Shown here: positions 53,132-62,192 of the stretch, in pieces
Numbering within the stretch: position 1 is the stretch's first letter
Layout: each line of letters begins with the position of its first letter
Origin: Acidobacteriota bacterium
Lineage (GTDB): Bacteria; Acidobacteriota; Blastocatellia; Pyrinomonadales; Pyrinomonadaceae
Direction of reading: 5' to 3'
Assembly (NCBI GenBank): GCA_020199775.1
Contig: JAIVJZ010000004.1
Location: 248,001-312,000, forward strand
Length of the DNA stretch: 64,000 nt
Position numbers and translations under genes: made by a program
Notes under the pieces: generated by a model
Database searches by the model: none
What the model saw: the letters and a program-made list of their open reading frames with translations, nothing else
Told to the model about the DNA's origin: nothing

Positions 53132-53710
53132 ATGAGCACACGTTTCGGGTCACTCGGCAACTTGATGAAGAAACAGGACTTGATCCTGAACGCGGTCTGC
53201 CTGCTCTTCGCGACGGGCTTCGTCGTGATGGCCTTGTCGAACGTGCGCTGGGCGGGCAACTTCTTCTCCATCGACAGTCTCTTCTTCACGCTCGTCAGTC
53301 TCCTGCTCGCCGGAATATTCATGGTCATCCCGCTGCTCTGGGCGCACGAGAACGGCGTGCTCAAAAATCTCTTTGCCGCCGAAGGCGACGACGTGCCGGC
53401 CGAGCCAGTCCCGGTTCACTTCGCGGGCACGACCAAACTGTTCCTCGCCATCCTCGGCCTGTTGCTCGTCCTGACCGTGGTCGAAGTCCTTCTCGCTTAC
53501 ATCCAAGTACCGCTCGTTTTGATGTTGACGATTCTGGTCGGCCTCTCGCTGATCAAGGCCGCGCTCATCCTCGCCTACTTCATGCACCTGCGCTACGAGC
53601 GCATGAGTCTGGTCTACACGCTGATCCCGATGCTCGTCATCTGCATCTGCCTGCTCTTCATCTTCTTCCCCGACGGTTTTCGCCAGCTCGGGTTGCGCGT
53701 CTACAGGTGA
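53132..53710 (+). CDS. Cytochrome oxidase subunit IV-like protein
   Basis: 192 aa. Two helices at the start (ILNAVCLLFATGFVVMALSN; LFFTLVSLLLAGIFMVIPLL), then a loop and a COX4_pro-like three-helix segment (TVVEVLLAYIQVPLVLMLTI, KAALILAYFMHLRYERMSLV). The latter is diagnostic of prokaryotic oxidase subunit IV. The two extra N-terminal helices are additional to the usual 100-residue form, suggesting a fusion with another small membrane domain. Confidence 0.82.
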   Translation: MSTRFGSLGNLMKKQDLILNAVCLLFATGFVVMALSNVRWAGNFFSIDSLFFTLVSLLLAGIFMVIPLLWAHENGVLKNLFAAEGDDVPAEPVPVHFAGTTKLFLAILGLLLVLTVVEVLLAYIQVPLVLMLTILVGLSLIKAALILAYFMHLRYERMSLVYTLIPMLVICICLLFIFFPDGFRQLGLRVYR

Positions 53711-53715
53711 GGGGA

Positions 53716-53973
53716 ATGAACACGACGGCGACGCCCCGCAGCCTTATCTTTTTGTTCGCGCTCGTCGCGGCGGGTTTAATTTTGTCCGCGCCGGACGCGC
53801 TCGCGCAGTGCGCGATGTGCAAGGCGTCGGCGTCTAACCTCGACAGCGTTTCGGCGCGCACTCTCAACCTCGCGACGTTGATCCTGCTCTGCCCGCCCGT
53901 CGCCATCTTCTGCGCGATCTTCGTCATCGCCTACAAGCACCACAACTCGCCCGGCGACGGCGACGAATCGTAA
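53716..53973 (+). CDS. Small secreted/membrane protein with CxxC
   Basis: 85 aa. The ATG at 53716 follows AGGGG; a GTG at 53707 overlaps the previous stop. A signal-like helix ends at ALAQCAMCKASASN with a CxxC pair, and one more membrane helix follows (LATLILLCPPVAIFCAIFV). No known domain. Small CxxC proteins are common near oxidase genes, so a role in oxidase or copper-site assembly is plausible but not shown. Confidence 0.68.
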   Translation: MNTTATPRSLIFLFALVAAGLILSAPDALAQCAMCKASASNLDSVSARTLNLATLILLCPPVAIFCAIFVIAYKHHNSPGDGDES

Positions 53974-53993
53974 ATCTCCGACGGTTATCCAAC

Positions 53994-54233
53994 ATGACAA
54001 ACGATCAGGCGCTCGCCCTCAACAACGACCACCAGAGCATTCGCGGGCGCGCGTGCCCGCAATGCGGCGGCAAGATCATCCCGTCCGACCGCGCCCTCTA
54101 CGAGAGCAAGGCCGACCCGTCCTCGGTCTTCCCGCTCTGGCAGTGCGAACGCTGCGGCTACGAACAGATGAGCGAGCGACCGGCCGCGTCGAAGAAGGCC
54201 GCGCCCCACGCCGCGAAAAAAACCGAAGAGTAG
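53994..54233 (+). CDS. Small zinc-ribbon protein
   Basis: 79 aa. Two CxxC pairs (CPQCGGK and CERCGYE) about 30 residues apart form a zinc ribbon. The tail is Lys/Ala-rich. The function is unknown; it lies within the oxidase cluster, 20 bp after the CxxC membrane protein. Confidence 0.68.
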   Translation: MTNDQALALNNDHQSIRGRACPQCGGKIIPSDRALYESKADPSSVFPLWQCERCGYEQMSERPAASKKAAPHAAKKTEE

Positions 54234-54423
54234 AAATGTAGCGGCTGCGCGGGCGGCGGGCGAGGCGAAGAGTAACGGAAGCTGCGCGCCCGCCCGTCGA
54301 ATAACATTTGCCGCCGTCGCGGCCTGCCTCTTCGTTCGCGTCTCCTTTTCGCATCTTCATCAAATACGGTCGGCGTGCGGCGCGGGTGTTATAATCCGGG
54401 CATCTTTTTCGCTCTTAATATTC

Positions 54424-54849
54424 ATGGATTATTCAATACTGCCGCACATCAACGCCATGCTCAACGCGACGAGCGGGCTGCTCCTCGTCGCCGGTTTTTA
54501 CTTCATCATGCGCCGCCGCGTCACCGCGCACCTGCGCGCGATGACCTCCGCGCTCGTCGTCTCCTGCATCTTTCTCGTCTCGTATCTGGTCTATCACTAT
54601 AACCACGGTTCGACGCGTTTCACCGGACAGGGCTACATCCGTCCCGTCTATTTTTTCATCCTGCTGACGCACACGATTCTCGCCGCCGCGATTGTGCCGC
54701 TCGTCGCCGTCACGCTGCGGCGTGCGTGGCGCGGCGACTTCGGACGACACCGCCGGATCGCGCGCTGGACGTTTCCGCTCTGGCTCTACGTCTCCATCAC
54801 GGGCGTCGTCGTCTATCTCATGCTCTACCAACTCTACCCCTCGCGCTAG
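54424..54849 (+). CDS. DUF420 membrane protein
   Basis: 141 aa, four membrane helices. The pattern LPHINAMLNATSGLLLVAG near the start and YHYNHGSTRFTGQGYIRPVY followed by FILLTHTILAA matches DUF420, which is usually encoded beside heme-copper oxidase genes. Three His in loops could bind metal or heme. Likely an oxidase assembly factor; not experimentally defined from sequence. Confidence 0.82.
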   Translation: MDYSILPHINAMLNATSGLLLVAGFYFIMRRRVTAHLRAMTSALVVSCIFLVSYLVYHYNHGSTRFTGQGYIRPVYFFILLTHTILAAAIVPLVAVTLRRAWRGDFGRHRRIARWTFPLWLYVSITGVVVYLMLYQLYPSR

Positions 54850-54875
54850 CGTTCGCGGCTTAAAGGTCAAACCGG

Positions 54876-55769
54876 ATGAACCGCGAACACTCAAACGGCA
54901 ATCATCAAGTCGGCGCGCCGGCGGAGAAGGCCGCTGCGCCGGAGAAGGCCGCGCGCCGCCGTTCGCCGTGGCCGCTCGCCGTCGTCGCCGCGCTCTTCAT
55001 CCTCCTCCCGTTTCTCTCGTGGTACGGCACGACCTTCTGGCGTGAACTCGACGACGACGAGATCGAAAAATATCTGCACGACGAGCAGAAGCCGCGCCAC
55101 GTGCAACACGCGCTCGAACAGATCGACCGGCGCATCGTCAAGGGCGACGAAGGTGTCAGGCGTTGGTATCCGCAGGTGTTGCGCGTGGCGGGAAATTCTC
55201 TGCCGGACTTACGCATGGCCGCCGCGTGGGTGATGGGCGACGACAACAAATCACCGGAGTTTCACGCCGCGCTCACACAACTCGTCCGGGACGAAGAGCC
55301 TGCGGTGCGCCGGATGGCCGCGCTCTCGCTCTCGCGCTTCAACGACGCGGGCGGGCGCGCCGAGTTGCTGGCGATGCTCAGACCCTACAGCGTCAAACTG
55401 CCGTTCGCGGGCACGCCCATCACGATCCTGCCGGTGGGTTCTTCCCTGACGAGGGGAGCGATGGTGGCGCGCGTGCGCGACGAACGCGGCGCGGCACAGG
55501 AAGTTCGCGCGCCGGTCGCGGGGAAGATCGAGCGTACGTCAGGCATCGACGGGCGAAGTCTGGCGGCGGGCGAAGAGTTGCTGGCGCTCGCGCCCGACGG
55601 CAAAAACGCGTGGGAGGCTTTGCGTGCGCTCTACGTGGTCGGAGCGGCTGAGGACTTGCCGGAGATCGAGCGTTACGCGCGGGGAGAAGTGGCGGGGATG
55701 TCGGACGAGATCAAAAAACAAGCGGCTCTGACGGCGGAAGCCATCAAGAGCCGCGTCGCTCGCGGGTGA
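54876..55769 (+). CDS. Membrane-anchored HEAT protein with biotinyl/lipoyl-like domain
   Basis: 297 aa. A basic Ala/Lys-rich start is followed by one membrane helix (PLAVVAALFILLPFLSW) and a helical repeat region with HEAT-like units (LRMAAAWVMGDDNKS; AVRRMAALSLSRFNDAGGRA). Residues about 190-240 contain VRAPVAGKIERTSGIDGRSL, resembling a barrel-sandwich hybrid (biotinyl/lipoyl or HlyD-type) domain, without the lysine attachment motif I would need to call it lipoylated. The combination is unusual. It closes the oxidase cluster. Confidence 0.62.
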   Translation: MNREHSNGNHQVGAPAEKAAAPEKAARRRSPWPLAVVAALFILLPFLSWYGTTFWRELDDDEIEKYLHDEQKPRHVQHALEQIDRRIVKGDEGVRRWYPQVLRVAGNSLPDLRMAAAWVMGDDNKSPEFHAALTQLVRDEEPAVRRMAALSLSRFNDAGGRAELLAMLRPYSVKLPFAGTPITILPVGSSLTRGAMVARVRDERGAAQEVRAPVAGKIERTSGIDGRSLAAGEELLALAPDGKNAWEALRALYVVGAAEDLPEIERYARGEVAGMSDEIKKQAALTAEAIKSRVARG

Positions 55770-55786
55770 ATTTTTCGGAAAACTTT

Positions 55787-56152
55787 TTAACGCCCGCCGG
55801 GCGCGTCCGGGAGCGTGATGCCGTGCGCGGCTTCCCAATCCTCGGTCGGAACCATCTCGATGGCGTCCCACGGGCAGCCGTCGAGGAACGCGCCCTCCGG
55901 CCCTTTGCTGATGCACTTCTGGCAACCGATGCAGAGTTCCGGGTCAACTTCGATCCGGCCGAACGGCGGGTGATCCTCGTCGGGAATCCAGAACATGCAC
56001 GCCTCAATCGGGCAATACTCGATGCACGCGGGCGAGCCCGCGCAGCCCGTGCAGCAGTCGGTGGTGATGGCGAGGATGCGCGGCTTCTTCTTGCGCGTGG
56101 CTTTACCGTCGCCCACAGACATCGGCCAGTGTTTTTCGATGATCTCAATCAT
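55787..56152 (-). CDS. Di-cluster [4Fe-4S] ferredoxin
   Basis: 121 aa from the ATG at 56152. Two Fe-S motifs: CCTGCAGSPACIEYCP and CIGCQKCISKGPEGAFLDGC, followed by CPWDAI. The first has extra residues in its spacing, as in some 7Fe/8Fe ferredoxins (e.g. FdxA-type). Cytoplasmic electron carrier; partner not identified. Convergent with the HEAT protein gene and divergent from the YflT-like gene. Confidence 0.83.
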   Translation of the reverse strand: MIEIIEKHWPMSVGDGKATRKKKPRILAITTDCCTGCAGSPACIEYCPIEACMFWIPDEDHPPFGRIEVDPELCIGCQKCISKGPEGAFLDGCPWDAIEMVPTEDWEAAHGITLPDAPGGR

Positions 56153-56327
56153 GCGAGTGCGTTCTCCCGTGCGGCTTTTGGCGGTCGGACGTGCGACACA
56201 CACTTTAACACGACCACAGGTGCGGCTCAATCAACTTTTTGGCGCACCCGCCGGGATTGCTTGAATGTAACCGCGTAAAGAGATAAAACTAATCTCACAC
56301 CTAATCTGAGAAGGAGACTCTACAGCG

Positions 56328-57110
56328 ATGAACACAGTCGCCGGAATTTTCCAGACGCGCGAGGACGCCACCCGCGCCGTCGAAGACTTGCGCCGCCTCA
56401 ATCTGTCTGACGAGAACTTGAGTTTGCTCTCGCCGGGAACGACCGCGCCGCAAGCCGAAGCCGATGTCGAGACGAGCGACACTGAACAGCCGGGCATGGG
56501 CAACGCCCTCGGCGGCCTCGTCGGCGGCGCGATGGGCGCGGCGGGCGGCATGACGCTCGGCGCGGCCGCGGCGAGTCTGCTCGTCCCCGGCGTTGGGCCG
56601 ATCATGGCGGCCGGGATCGTCGGCGCGGCTCTGTTCGGCGCGGGCGGCGCGGCGGCAGGCATGGCGGCGGGCGGCGCGCTCGAAGATACAATCGCGCACG
56701 GTCTGCCGCACGACGAACTTTTCGTCTACGAAGACGCGCTCCGGCAGGGGCGCACGGTCGTCATCGCGCAGGTGGATGACGACGATCAGGCGAAGAACGC
56801 GCGCTCTGCGTTGGACGCGGCGGGCGCGGAGAGCGTAGACGCCGCGCGCGAGAGTTGGTGGGTTGGCTTGCGCGACGCCGAAGACGAGGATTACACGGGG
56901 CAGGGGCGCGACTTTAAGAGTGACGAGCCGTTGTATCGTCGCGGCTTCGAGGCGGCGTTGCATCCTCAACTGCGCGGCGCGTCTTACGATGAGTCGGCGG
57001 AACGCCTGCGCGAAAGATACAGCGACGACTACGGGCACGACGCCTTCCGGCGCGGCTACGAGCGCGGCCAGAGCTACCACCAAACTTTGCGGGAGCGTTA
57101 CAACAGTTGA
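56328..57110 (+). CDS. YflT-like stress protein with glycine-rich middle
   Basis: 260 aa, AAGGAG before the ATG. The first 75 residues have the general-stress YflT pattern (TVAGIFQTREDATRAVEDLR). A glycine-zipper-like middle of about 60 residues (GGLVGGAMGAAGGMTLGAAA) is followed by a second YflT-like half and a hydrophilic tail (HDAFRRGYERGQSYHQTLRE). The Gly zipper may insert into a membrane. The stop overlaps the start of the small gene at 57107 by 4 nt. Confidence 0.72.
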   Translation: MNTVAGIFQTREDATRAVEDLRRLNLSDENLSLLSPGTTAPQAEADVETSDTEQPGMGNALGGLVGGAMGAAGGMTLGAAAASLLVPGVGPIMAAGIVGAALFGAGGAAAGMAAGGALEDTIAHGLPHDELFVYEDALRQGRTVVIAQVDDDDQAKNARSALDAAGAESVDAARESWWVGLRDAEDEDYTGQGRDFKSDEPLYRRGFEAALHPQLRGASYDESAERLRERYSDDYGHDAFRRGYERGQSYHQTLRERYNS

Positions 57111-57274
57111 GAGACACGTTGTTGAGCGTCGCCGTGCTCGGCGGGATTCTCGTCGTGAGCGCGCTCGTCACGAACTGGTTCGCGCGCACGATGTACAACC
57201 GCTGCGCGTCGTGCGCCACGCTCAACGCGAAGCGACGCGCCGAGTGTCGCTCCTGCGGCCACGCTTTGAAATAG
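57107..57274 (+). CDS. Tiny membrane zinc-ribbon protein
   Basis: 55 aa starting at TTG 57107 in the TTGA overlap with the upstream stop, so likely translationally coupled. One membrane helix (LSVAVLGGILVVSALVTNWF) is followed by a zinc ribbon with CASC and CRSCG. Function unknown. Confidence 0.62.
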   Translation: MRDTLLSVAVLGGILVVSALVTNWFARTMYNRCASCATLNAKRRAECRSCGHALK

Positions 57275-57329
57275 AGACGCCCGCGCGCCTCAAACTGCGC
57301 GGGCAAGGTTTTGCATGTGGAGTTGCCGG

Positions 57330-59156
57330 ATGTACCGTTTTAGCGGCCTGTGGGCCCTGCTGTTTTTAGTGATTGCCATGACCAACGAATCAAACGCGCA
57401 AAGCCCGCCCCCCGCGCCCGTCCCGCCCGACTGGCAGACGCACGCGGAGCGAACCGATTACCGCGAGACGCCGCGCTACGAAGAGACGCTCGCTTACTGT
57501 CGCAAACTCGCCGCCGCCGCGCCCGCGCAAATCCGGCTCTCGGATTTCGGCCGCAGCGGCGAAGGCCGCGCGCTGCCACTCATCATCGCCACCAGCGGCG
57601 GCACGTTTACGCCGGAGGCGACGCGCCGCGCGGGCAAGGTCGTCGTGTTCGTGCAGGCGAACATCCACGCGGGCGAGACCGACGGCAAGGATGCGGGTCT
57701 CGCGCTGCTGCGCGACATCGTCGTGTTGAAGACGCAGCCGCGTTTGCTCGAACACGTCACGCTCCTCTTCGTCCCCATCTACAACGCGGACGGCCACGAG
57801 CGGCGCAGCCCCTACAATCGCATCAACCAGAACGGCCCCGTGGAGATGGGCTGGCGCGCCAACGCGACCAACCTCAATCTCAATCGCGACTATATGAAAG
57901 TTGACGCGCCGGAGACGCGCGCGTGGCTGCGCCTCTGGAACGAGTGGAGTCCCGAGTTGTTCATCGATTGCCACGTCACCGACGGCGCGGATTTTCGCTA
58001 CAACGTGACGTACCAGTTCGAGGAGCATGAAAACGTCCCGCAGCCGTTGCGCGGCTGGATGCGTGCGGCCTTCGAAGGGCGCATCGTTCCCGCGACCGAG
58101 GCGTTGGGCAATCTGCTCACGACCTACATGGAATTTCGCGACAACCGCGACCCCGTCAACAAGGGCGTCGAAGGTTTTATCGGCACGCCGCGCTTCGCCA
58201 CGGGCTACGCCCCTTTGCGCAACCGCCCCGCCCTGCTCATCGAGACGCACATGCTGAAAGACTACCGCACGCGCGTGCGCGCGACATACGATCTGCTCCG
58301 CACGGCGTTGGAGGACGTGAACCGCGACCCGGCGGGCTGGTTGCGTGTCGCGCAAGAGACGGATCAAGCGGTCGTCGCGGAGGGAAGCGCGTACGACCCG
58401 GAGCGGAAGGTCGCGCTGCGCATAGCGTTCACGGATAAGTCCGTGCCGCGCGTGATCAAGGGCGTCGAGTTCCGGCGCGAATTGAGCGACGTGTCGGGCG
58501 CGGTGCGCGTCGTCTACGGCACGAAGCCTTACGACTACACCGTACCGTTCTACAACGAGAGCCGCGCCACCGTCTCCGTCTCGACGCCGCTCTACTACAT
58601 CATCCCCGCGCAGTGGACAGAGCCCATCGAGGCGCTCGCCGCGCACGGCGTCCGCATGCAGCGTCTGGCCGAGCCGTTGACCGTCGAGGTCGAGAGCTAT
58701 CGCTTCTCGGACGTGAAATGGGCGAGCGCGTCGTTTGAAAACCGCCTGCCCGTCTCGCAGAAGAATCAACTCGTGCGCGAGCGGCGCACCTTTGCGGCCA
58801 ACTCTGTCGTCGTGCCGCTGGCACAGGCCGCCGGGCGTCTCGTCGTCAACCTGCTCGAACCGGACGCGCCCGATTCTTTGCTCTACTGGGGATTCTTCAA
58901 TACGATTTTCGAGCAGAAGGAATACGGCGAAGGTTACGTGCTGGAAAAACTGGCGCGCGAGATGCTGGCGAAGGACGAAAAATTGCGACAGGAATTCGAG
59001 CGGCGCGTGGCGAACGACCCGCCGTTTGCCGCGAGCGCGCGTGAACGCCTGCGCTTCTTCTACGAACGCTCGCCTTATTACGACCCGCTGATGAATCTCT
59101 ACCCGGTCGGGCGCGTGACCACGCCGCTCACGGCGCGGCTCGTGGATTTTCGTTGA
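57330..59156 (+). CDS. M14-family zinc carboxypeptidase, exported
   Basis: 608 aa from the ATG at 57330 (GGAG 7 nt upstream). A signal peptide ends near NAQSPPP. The zinc ligands fit the M14 pattern: HxxE in NIHAGETDGKDA and a later His in IDCHVTDGADFR, with substrate-binding Asn-Arg in NLNRDYMKV. M14 enzymes remove C-terminal residues or deacylate substrates. The second half (about 300 aa) lacks known catalytic motifs and may be a substrate-binding or accessory domain. Likely periplasmic or secreted. Confidence 0.85.
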   Translation: MYRFSGLWALLFLVIAMTNESNAQSPPPAPVPPDWQTHAERTDYRETPRYEETLAYCRKLAAAAPAQIRLSDFGRSGEGRALPLIIATSGGTFTPEATRRAGKVVVFVQANIHAGETDGKDAGLALLRDIVVLKTQPRLLEHVTLLFVPIYNADGHERRSPYNRINQNGPVEMGWRANATNLNLNRDYMKVDAPETRAWLRLWNEWSPELFIDCHVTDGADFRYNVTYQFEEHENVPQPLRGWMRAAFEGRIVPATEALGNLLTTYMEFRDNRDPVNKGVEGFIGTPRFATGYAPLRNRPALLIETHMLKDYRTRVRATYDLLRTALEDVNRDPAGWLRVAQETDQAVVAEGSAYDPERKVALRIAFTDKSVPRVIKGVEFRRELSDVSGAVRVVYGTKPYDYTVPFYNESRATVSVSTPLYYIIPAQWTEPIEALAAHGVRMQRLAEPLTVEVESYRFSDVKWASASFENRLPVSQKNQLVRERRTFAANSVVVPLAQAAGRLVVNLLEPDAPDSLLYWGFFNTIFEQKEYGEGYVLEKLAREMLAKDEKLRQEFERRVANDPPFAASARERLRFFYERSPYYDPLMNLYPVGRVTTPLTARLVDFR

Positions 59157-59190
59157 GTCTGCGAAATTTCGTTAAGTCTGTTTAGAAATG

Positions 59191-59227
59191 AAAAGGGATG
59201 CGGTTCAATTAAGACCGCATCCCTTTT
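59191..59227. terminator. Bidirectional terminator
   Basis: AAAAGGGATGCGGT (59191-59204) and ACCGCATCCCTTTT (59214-59227) form a perfect 14-bp stem with a 9-nt loop, with A-tracts left and T-tracts right. It lies between the convergent M14 gene and the small membrane gene and can serve both. Confidence 0.9.
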
Positions 59228-59257
59228 CCCAAGTTTTATATTGCCGCGCCGTCTTGG

Positions 59258-59404
59258 CTAAACCGTGCGTCTGCCGGTCAACAGATTGACTACGAGCACG
59301 ATGAGCGCCACGACTAAGAGCAGATGGATAAGACTGCCACCGATGCCGCCGAGCAGCCCGAGCAACCACAACACCAGAAGCACCACCAGAATTGTCCACA
59401 ACAT
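59258..59404 (-). CDS. Lmo0937-like small membrane protein
   Basis: 48 aa, too short to be conspicuous but well supported. AAGGAG lies 9 nt before the ATG. The sequence is nearly all hydrophobic (LWTILVVLLVLWLLGLLGG, then LIHLLLVVALIVLVVNLLTG), with a basic RRTV end. It matches the lmo0937 family of tiny membrane proteins. Function unknown. It shares the bidirectional terminator with the M14 gene. Confidence 0.83.
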   Translation of the reverse strand: MLWTILVVLLVLWLLGLLGGIGGSLIHLLLVVALIVLVVNLLTGRRTV

Positions 59405-60013
59405 GTTCACACTCTCCTTAGCAAAAGTTTGATGTCAAATCTCCCGGTTCATTGTGAACCCGCCTGCACTCTCTAGTGCAATGAGCATGCCAGCTTTCGC
59501 CGCCGCCTTTCGGTTTAAACTTAAAGCCTTGTAGTTGATGAGGTTGACCGTTTAAATGTACCGGCGTGTGCGAAATAAACTGCCCCCGCGTTGCGCGTCT
59601 TGTATGGAAATGCGCCGCTTGACGGTCTCGGCCTGTGTTCTAAATCAGAGCAAAACATTGAAATCTCATTCAGATCGCCGCGCGGCGGCAACCTGTCCTG
59701 ATTTTTTTATCATCGGAGAAGGGAGGAAGTTGAACTCAAGTTCGCGTGCGTCTGGATAAGAGTGTTCCGGTATCACGACTGACACAAATAAAAGACATTT
59801 GGCTGGACGAACGGTGACGCCGGATGCTAGAGTAATTTTTAGGGTTGCGACCGCTCCCGTCGCGTCCAGTAGTAGATAGGCTCCTACCGCAAGTTCCGCG
59901 CGCCGGCCTTCTCAGCCAGTTTCCTCTGTAAATAATTTTAGACTCTTGAAAGCTCAAAGCGGCGCGTGTCGTTTCCCCAATAAACTCACCGCGCCGTGAC
60001 CGGAGAATTACAA
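59405..60013. other. Intergenic region upstream of ftsH
   Basis: 609 bp without a gene I can support. Short frames (for example 59556-59759) have no recognisable domain or ribosome site. A T7 tract at 59702-59708 and scattered AT-rich stretches suggest regulatory sequence. No promoter was assigned with confidence. Confidence 0.45.
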
Positions 60014-61807
60014 ATGCCATTTTCACGTCTGCTCCCCCGCACGCAAAAGACAAGCCTCACGCTCGCCGGCATCGGCGCGATCTCTGCGCTGCTTGCGGTC
60101 GTCATCTTCCAGACCTTCTACTTCGCCCGCCAGCCCTCAGTGCAGAACGTCAACTACACGGAACTGCACGCGTTGACGAGCGACGCGGCCGCGAGGTCTC
60201 TGATGGTTGATGGCGAACTGATGATGATCGAGAAAATTGACGGCACGCGCGTGCAGGCCATCGTCACCAACCCCGTCGCGCAGCAAGAGATCATCAACGT
60301 CTTCGAGGATAAGAAACTGCCCGTCGTCTTCAACACGATGCAGCCGGGGCGACTCGCCTCCGCATTGAACTGGATCATCGCACTGCTCACGCTCGCCGTG
60401 ATCGCCTTCGTCGGCTGGCGCATGTACGCCAGCATGAGCGGCGGCCACGGCGATTTCGAGTTGACCGACGCCAGCGGCGCGCAGACCGCCACCTTCGCCG
60501 ATGTCGCGGGCGTTGACGAGGCGAAAAACGAATTGGCCGAAACCATCGAATTTTTGCGTGACCCGCTCCGCTTCGGCCGCCTCGGCGGGCGCGCGCCGCG
60601 CGGCATCCTGCTCTCAGGCCCCCCGGGAACGGGGAAGACCTTGCTCGCCCGCGCCGCCGCCAACGAAGCGAACGTGCCTTTCCTGTCGGTTTCGGGTTCG
60701 AGCTTTCAAGAGAAATTCGCCGGACTCGGCGCGGCGCGCGTCCGCCGTCTCTTCACGCGCGCGCGCAAACTCGCGCCCTGCGTCATCTTCATCGACGAGA
60801 TCGACGCGCTCGGCCGCCGCCGCGGCAGGAGCGGCGATTCCGCCTCGGCCGATCAGGATCAGACGCTCAACCAACTCCTGATCGAGATGGACGGTTTCAA
60901 ACAACTCGAAGGCGTCGTCGTCATCGCCTCGACCAACCGCCCCGACATACTCGACCAAGCTCTGACGCGCCCCGGCAGATTCGACCGCGAGATCGCCGTC
61001 AATCTCGCCGACGCGCGCGGCCGCGAGGAAATTCTGCGCGTCCACGCACGCAAGCTGACGCTCGCGCCCGAACTCGAACTCAACTGGATCGCGCGCGGCA
61101 CGCCCGGTTTCTCCGGCGCAGACCTCGCCAACCTCCTGAACGAGGCCGCCATCGCCGCGACCCGGCACAACGCCGACTCGGTTCGCCGCGAGCACGTCGA
61201 ATACGCCCGCGACAAGATTTTGATGGGCGCGGAACGTCACGGCTTCATGATGGACGAAGAGGAACGCTACGCCACGGCCGTCCACGAGGCGGGACACGTC
61301 GCCGTCGGCCTCGACGTGAAACACGGCGACCCGATCCATAAAGTCTCGATCCTTCCGCGCGGGCGCGCCCTCGGCGTCACGCAGTCTCTGCCCGAACGCG
61401 ACCGCCTGATGAAGAAGCGCGAGTATCTCGAAGATCAGATCGCGCTGCTTCTGGGCGGCCGCGCGGCCGAGCAGATTCTACTGGAGACGATGACGGCGGG
61501 CGCGTCCAACGACATCGAACGCGCCGTCGAGATCGCGCGCAAGATGGTCTCCGAGTTCGGCATGAGCCCGCTCGGCCCCATTCACCTCGGCAAGCCGGAA
61601 GACCCGCACAGCCAGTCTCTCTTGGATCGCGTCGAGCACGCGACGCACGACATCATCAACGCGCAGATGGCGCGCGCCTGCGAGATCGTCGAAGCGCGCC
61701 GCGAAGAGATCATGCGTCTCACGGCCGGGCTGATGGCGCGCGACACGCTGGACTCCGAAGAGATTCAAGAGTGCTTCGGCGTCAAGGCGGCGAGTCGGGC
61801 GGCGTAA
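60014..61807 (+). CDS. ftsH: FtsH-like ATP-dependent zinc metalloprotease
   Basis: 597 aa from the ATG at 60014 (GGAG 8 nt upstream). Two membrane helices at the N-terminus bracket a periplasmic domain. AAA+ motifs: Walker A GPPGTGKT (from residue 202), Walker [11 protein letters not shown], and the second-region-of-homology [19 protein letters not shown]. The zinc site is His424-E-A-G-His428 ([10 protein letters not shown]), with a later Asp in the usual position. The pore motif is FAGLG instead of the canonical FVGVG. It degrades membrane and regulatory proteins. Possibly one of several FtsH copies. Confidence 0.92.
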   Translation: MPFSRLLPRTQKTSLTLAGIGAISALLAVVIFQTFYFARQPSVQNVNYTELHALTSDAAARSLMVDGELMMIEKIDGTRVQAIVTNPVAQQEIINVFEDKKLPVVFNTMQPGRLASALNWIIALLTLAVIAFVGWRMYASMSGGHGDFELTDASGAQTATFADVAGVDEAKNELAETIEFLRDPLRFGRLGGRAPRGILLSGPPGTGKTLLARAAANEANVPFLSVSGSSFQEKFAGLGAARVRRLFTRARKLAPCVIFIDEIDALGRRRGRSGDSASADQDQTLNQLLIEMDGFKQLEGVVVIASTNRPDILDQALTRPGRFDREIAVNLADARGREEILRVHARKLTLAPELELNWIARGTPGFSGADLANLLNEAAIAATRHNADSVRREHVEYARDKILMGAERHGFMMDEEERYATAVHEAGHVAVGLDVKHGDPIHKVSILPRGRALGVTQSLPERDRLMKKREYLEDQIALLLGGRAAEQILLETMTAGASNDIERAVEIARKMVSEFGMSPLGPIHLGKPEDPHSQSLLDRVEHATHDIINAQMARACEIVEARREEIMRLTAGLMARDTLDSEEIQECFGVKAASRAA

Positions 61808-62192
61808 AGAATCGCGATAGTCAGTCAATTTGTCCGGGGATTGTTTCTGTCCCGCAGGGACGATTGAAAATAGCCCAGCCATTTATGGCTGGGTAACAAT
61901 GCGACGAAACAAATGAGTCCCGTAGGGACGATTGAACGTTAGATTCAATCGTCCCTACGGGACGCGCCAATTAATCCACCTTGTTACCCGGCACTGAAGT
62001 GCCGGGCTATTTTCAACCGTCCCTACGGGACGATGAACGCGCGCCGACGGAAATGCGATTTGTTTGATACTTTGTAATCGTCACTATGATTCGCGACTTG
62101 ATTGTCCGTCGTATCTCCTGTAATTTTTGCGTGCGATAGCAAGTTGATTTTACCACCTGACTCCGACTCCCGAACGTTACTCCGATCTGGCA
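61808..62192. other. Intergenic region with nested palindromic repeat
   Basis: 385 bp between ftsH and the nuclease gene. Most of 61849-62031 is the palindromic element; nothing else recognised. Confidence 0.6.
61849..62031. repeat. Nested palindromic repeat with GTCCCTACGGGAC core
   Basis: The left arm (61849-61899) starts GTCCCGCAGGGACGATTGAA and continues with CCCAGCC...GGCTGGG; the right arm (61981-62031) contains CCGGCACTGAAGTGCCGG and ends CGTCCCTACGGGAC, and is an inverted copy of similar length (51 nt each). Between them is a second palindrome (61917-61963) with GTCCCGTAGGGACGATTGAA and its inverted copy. Three GTCCC(N)3GGGAC-type palindromes thus occur in 180 bp. Likely a REP/MITE-like element. 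Confidence 0.72.

Noticed and set aside
59205-59399. 64-aa minus-strand frame beside the lmo0937-like gene
   Set aside because: It is a different frame of the same strand with basic, motif-free sequence; the 48-aa frame is hydrophobic and has AAGGAG.
59556-59759. 67-aa plus-strand frame upstream of ftsH
   Set aside because: No ribosome site, no domain, composition unlike coding DNA here.
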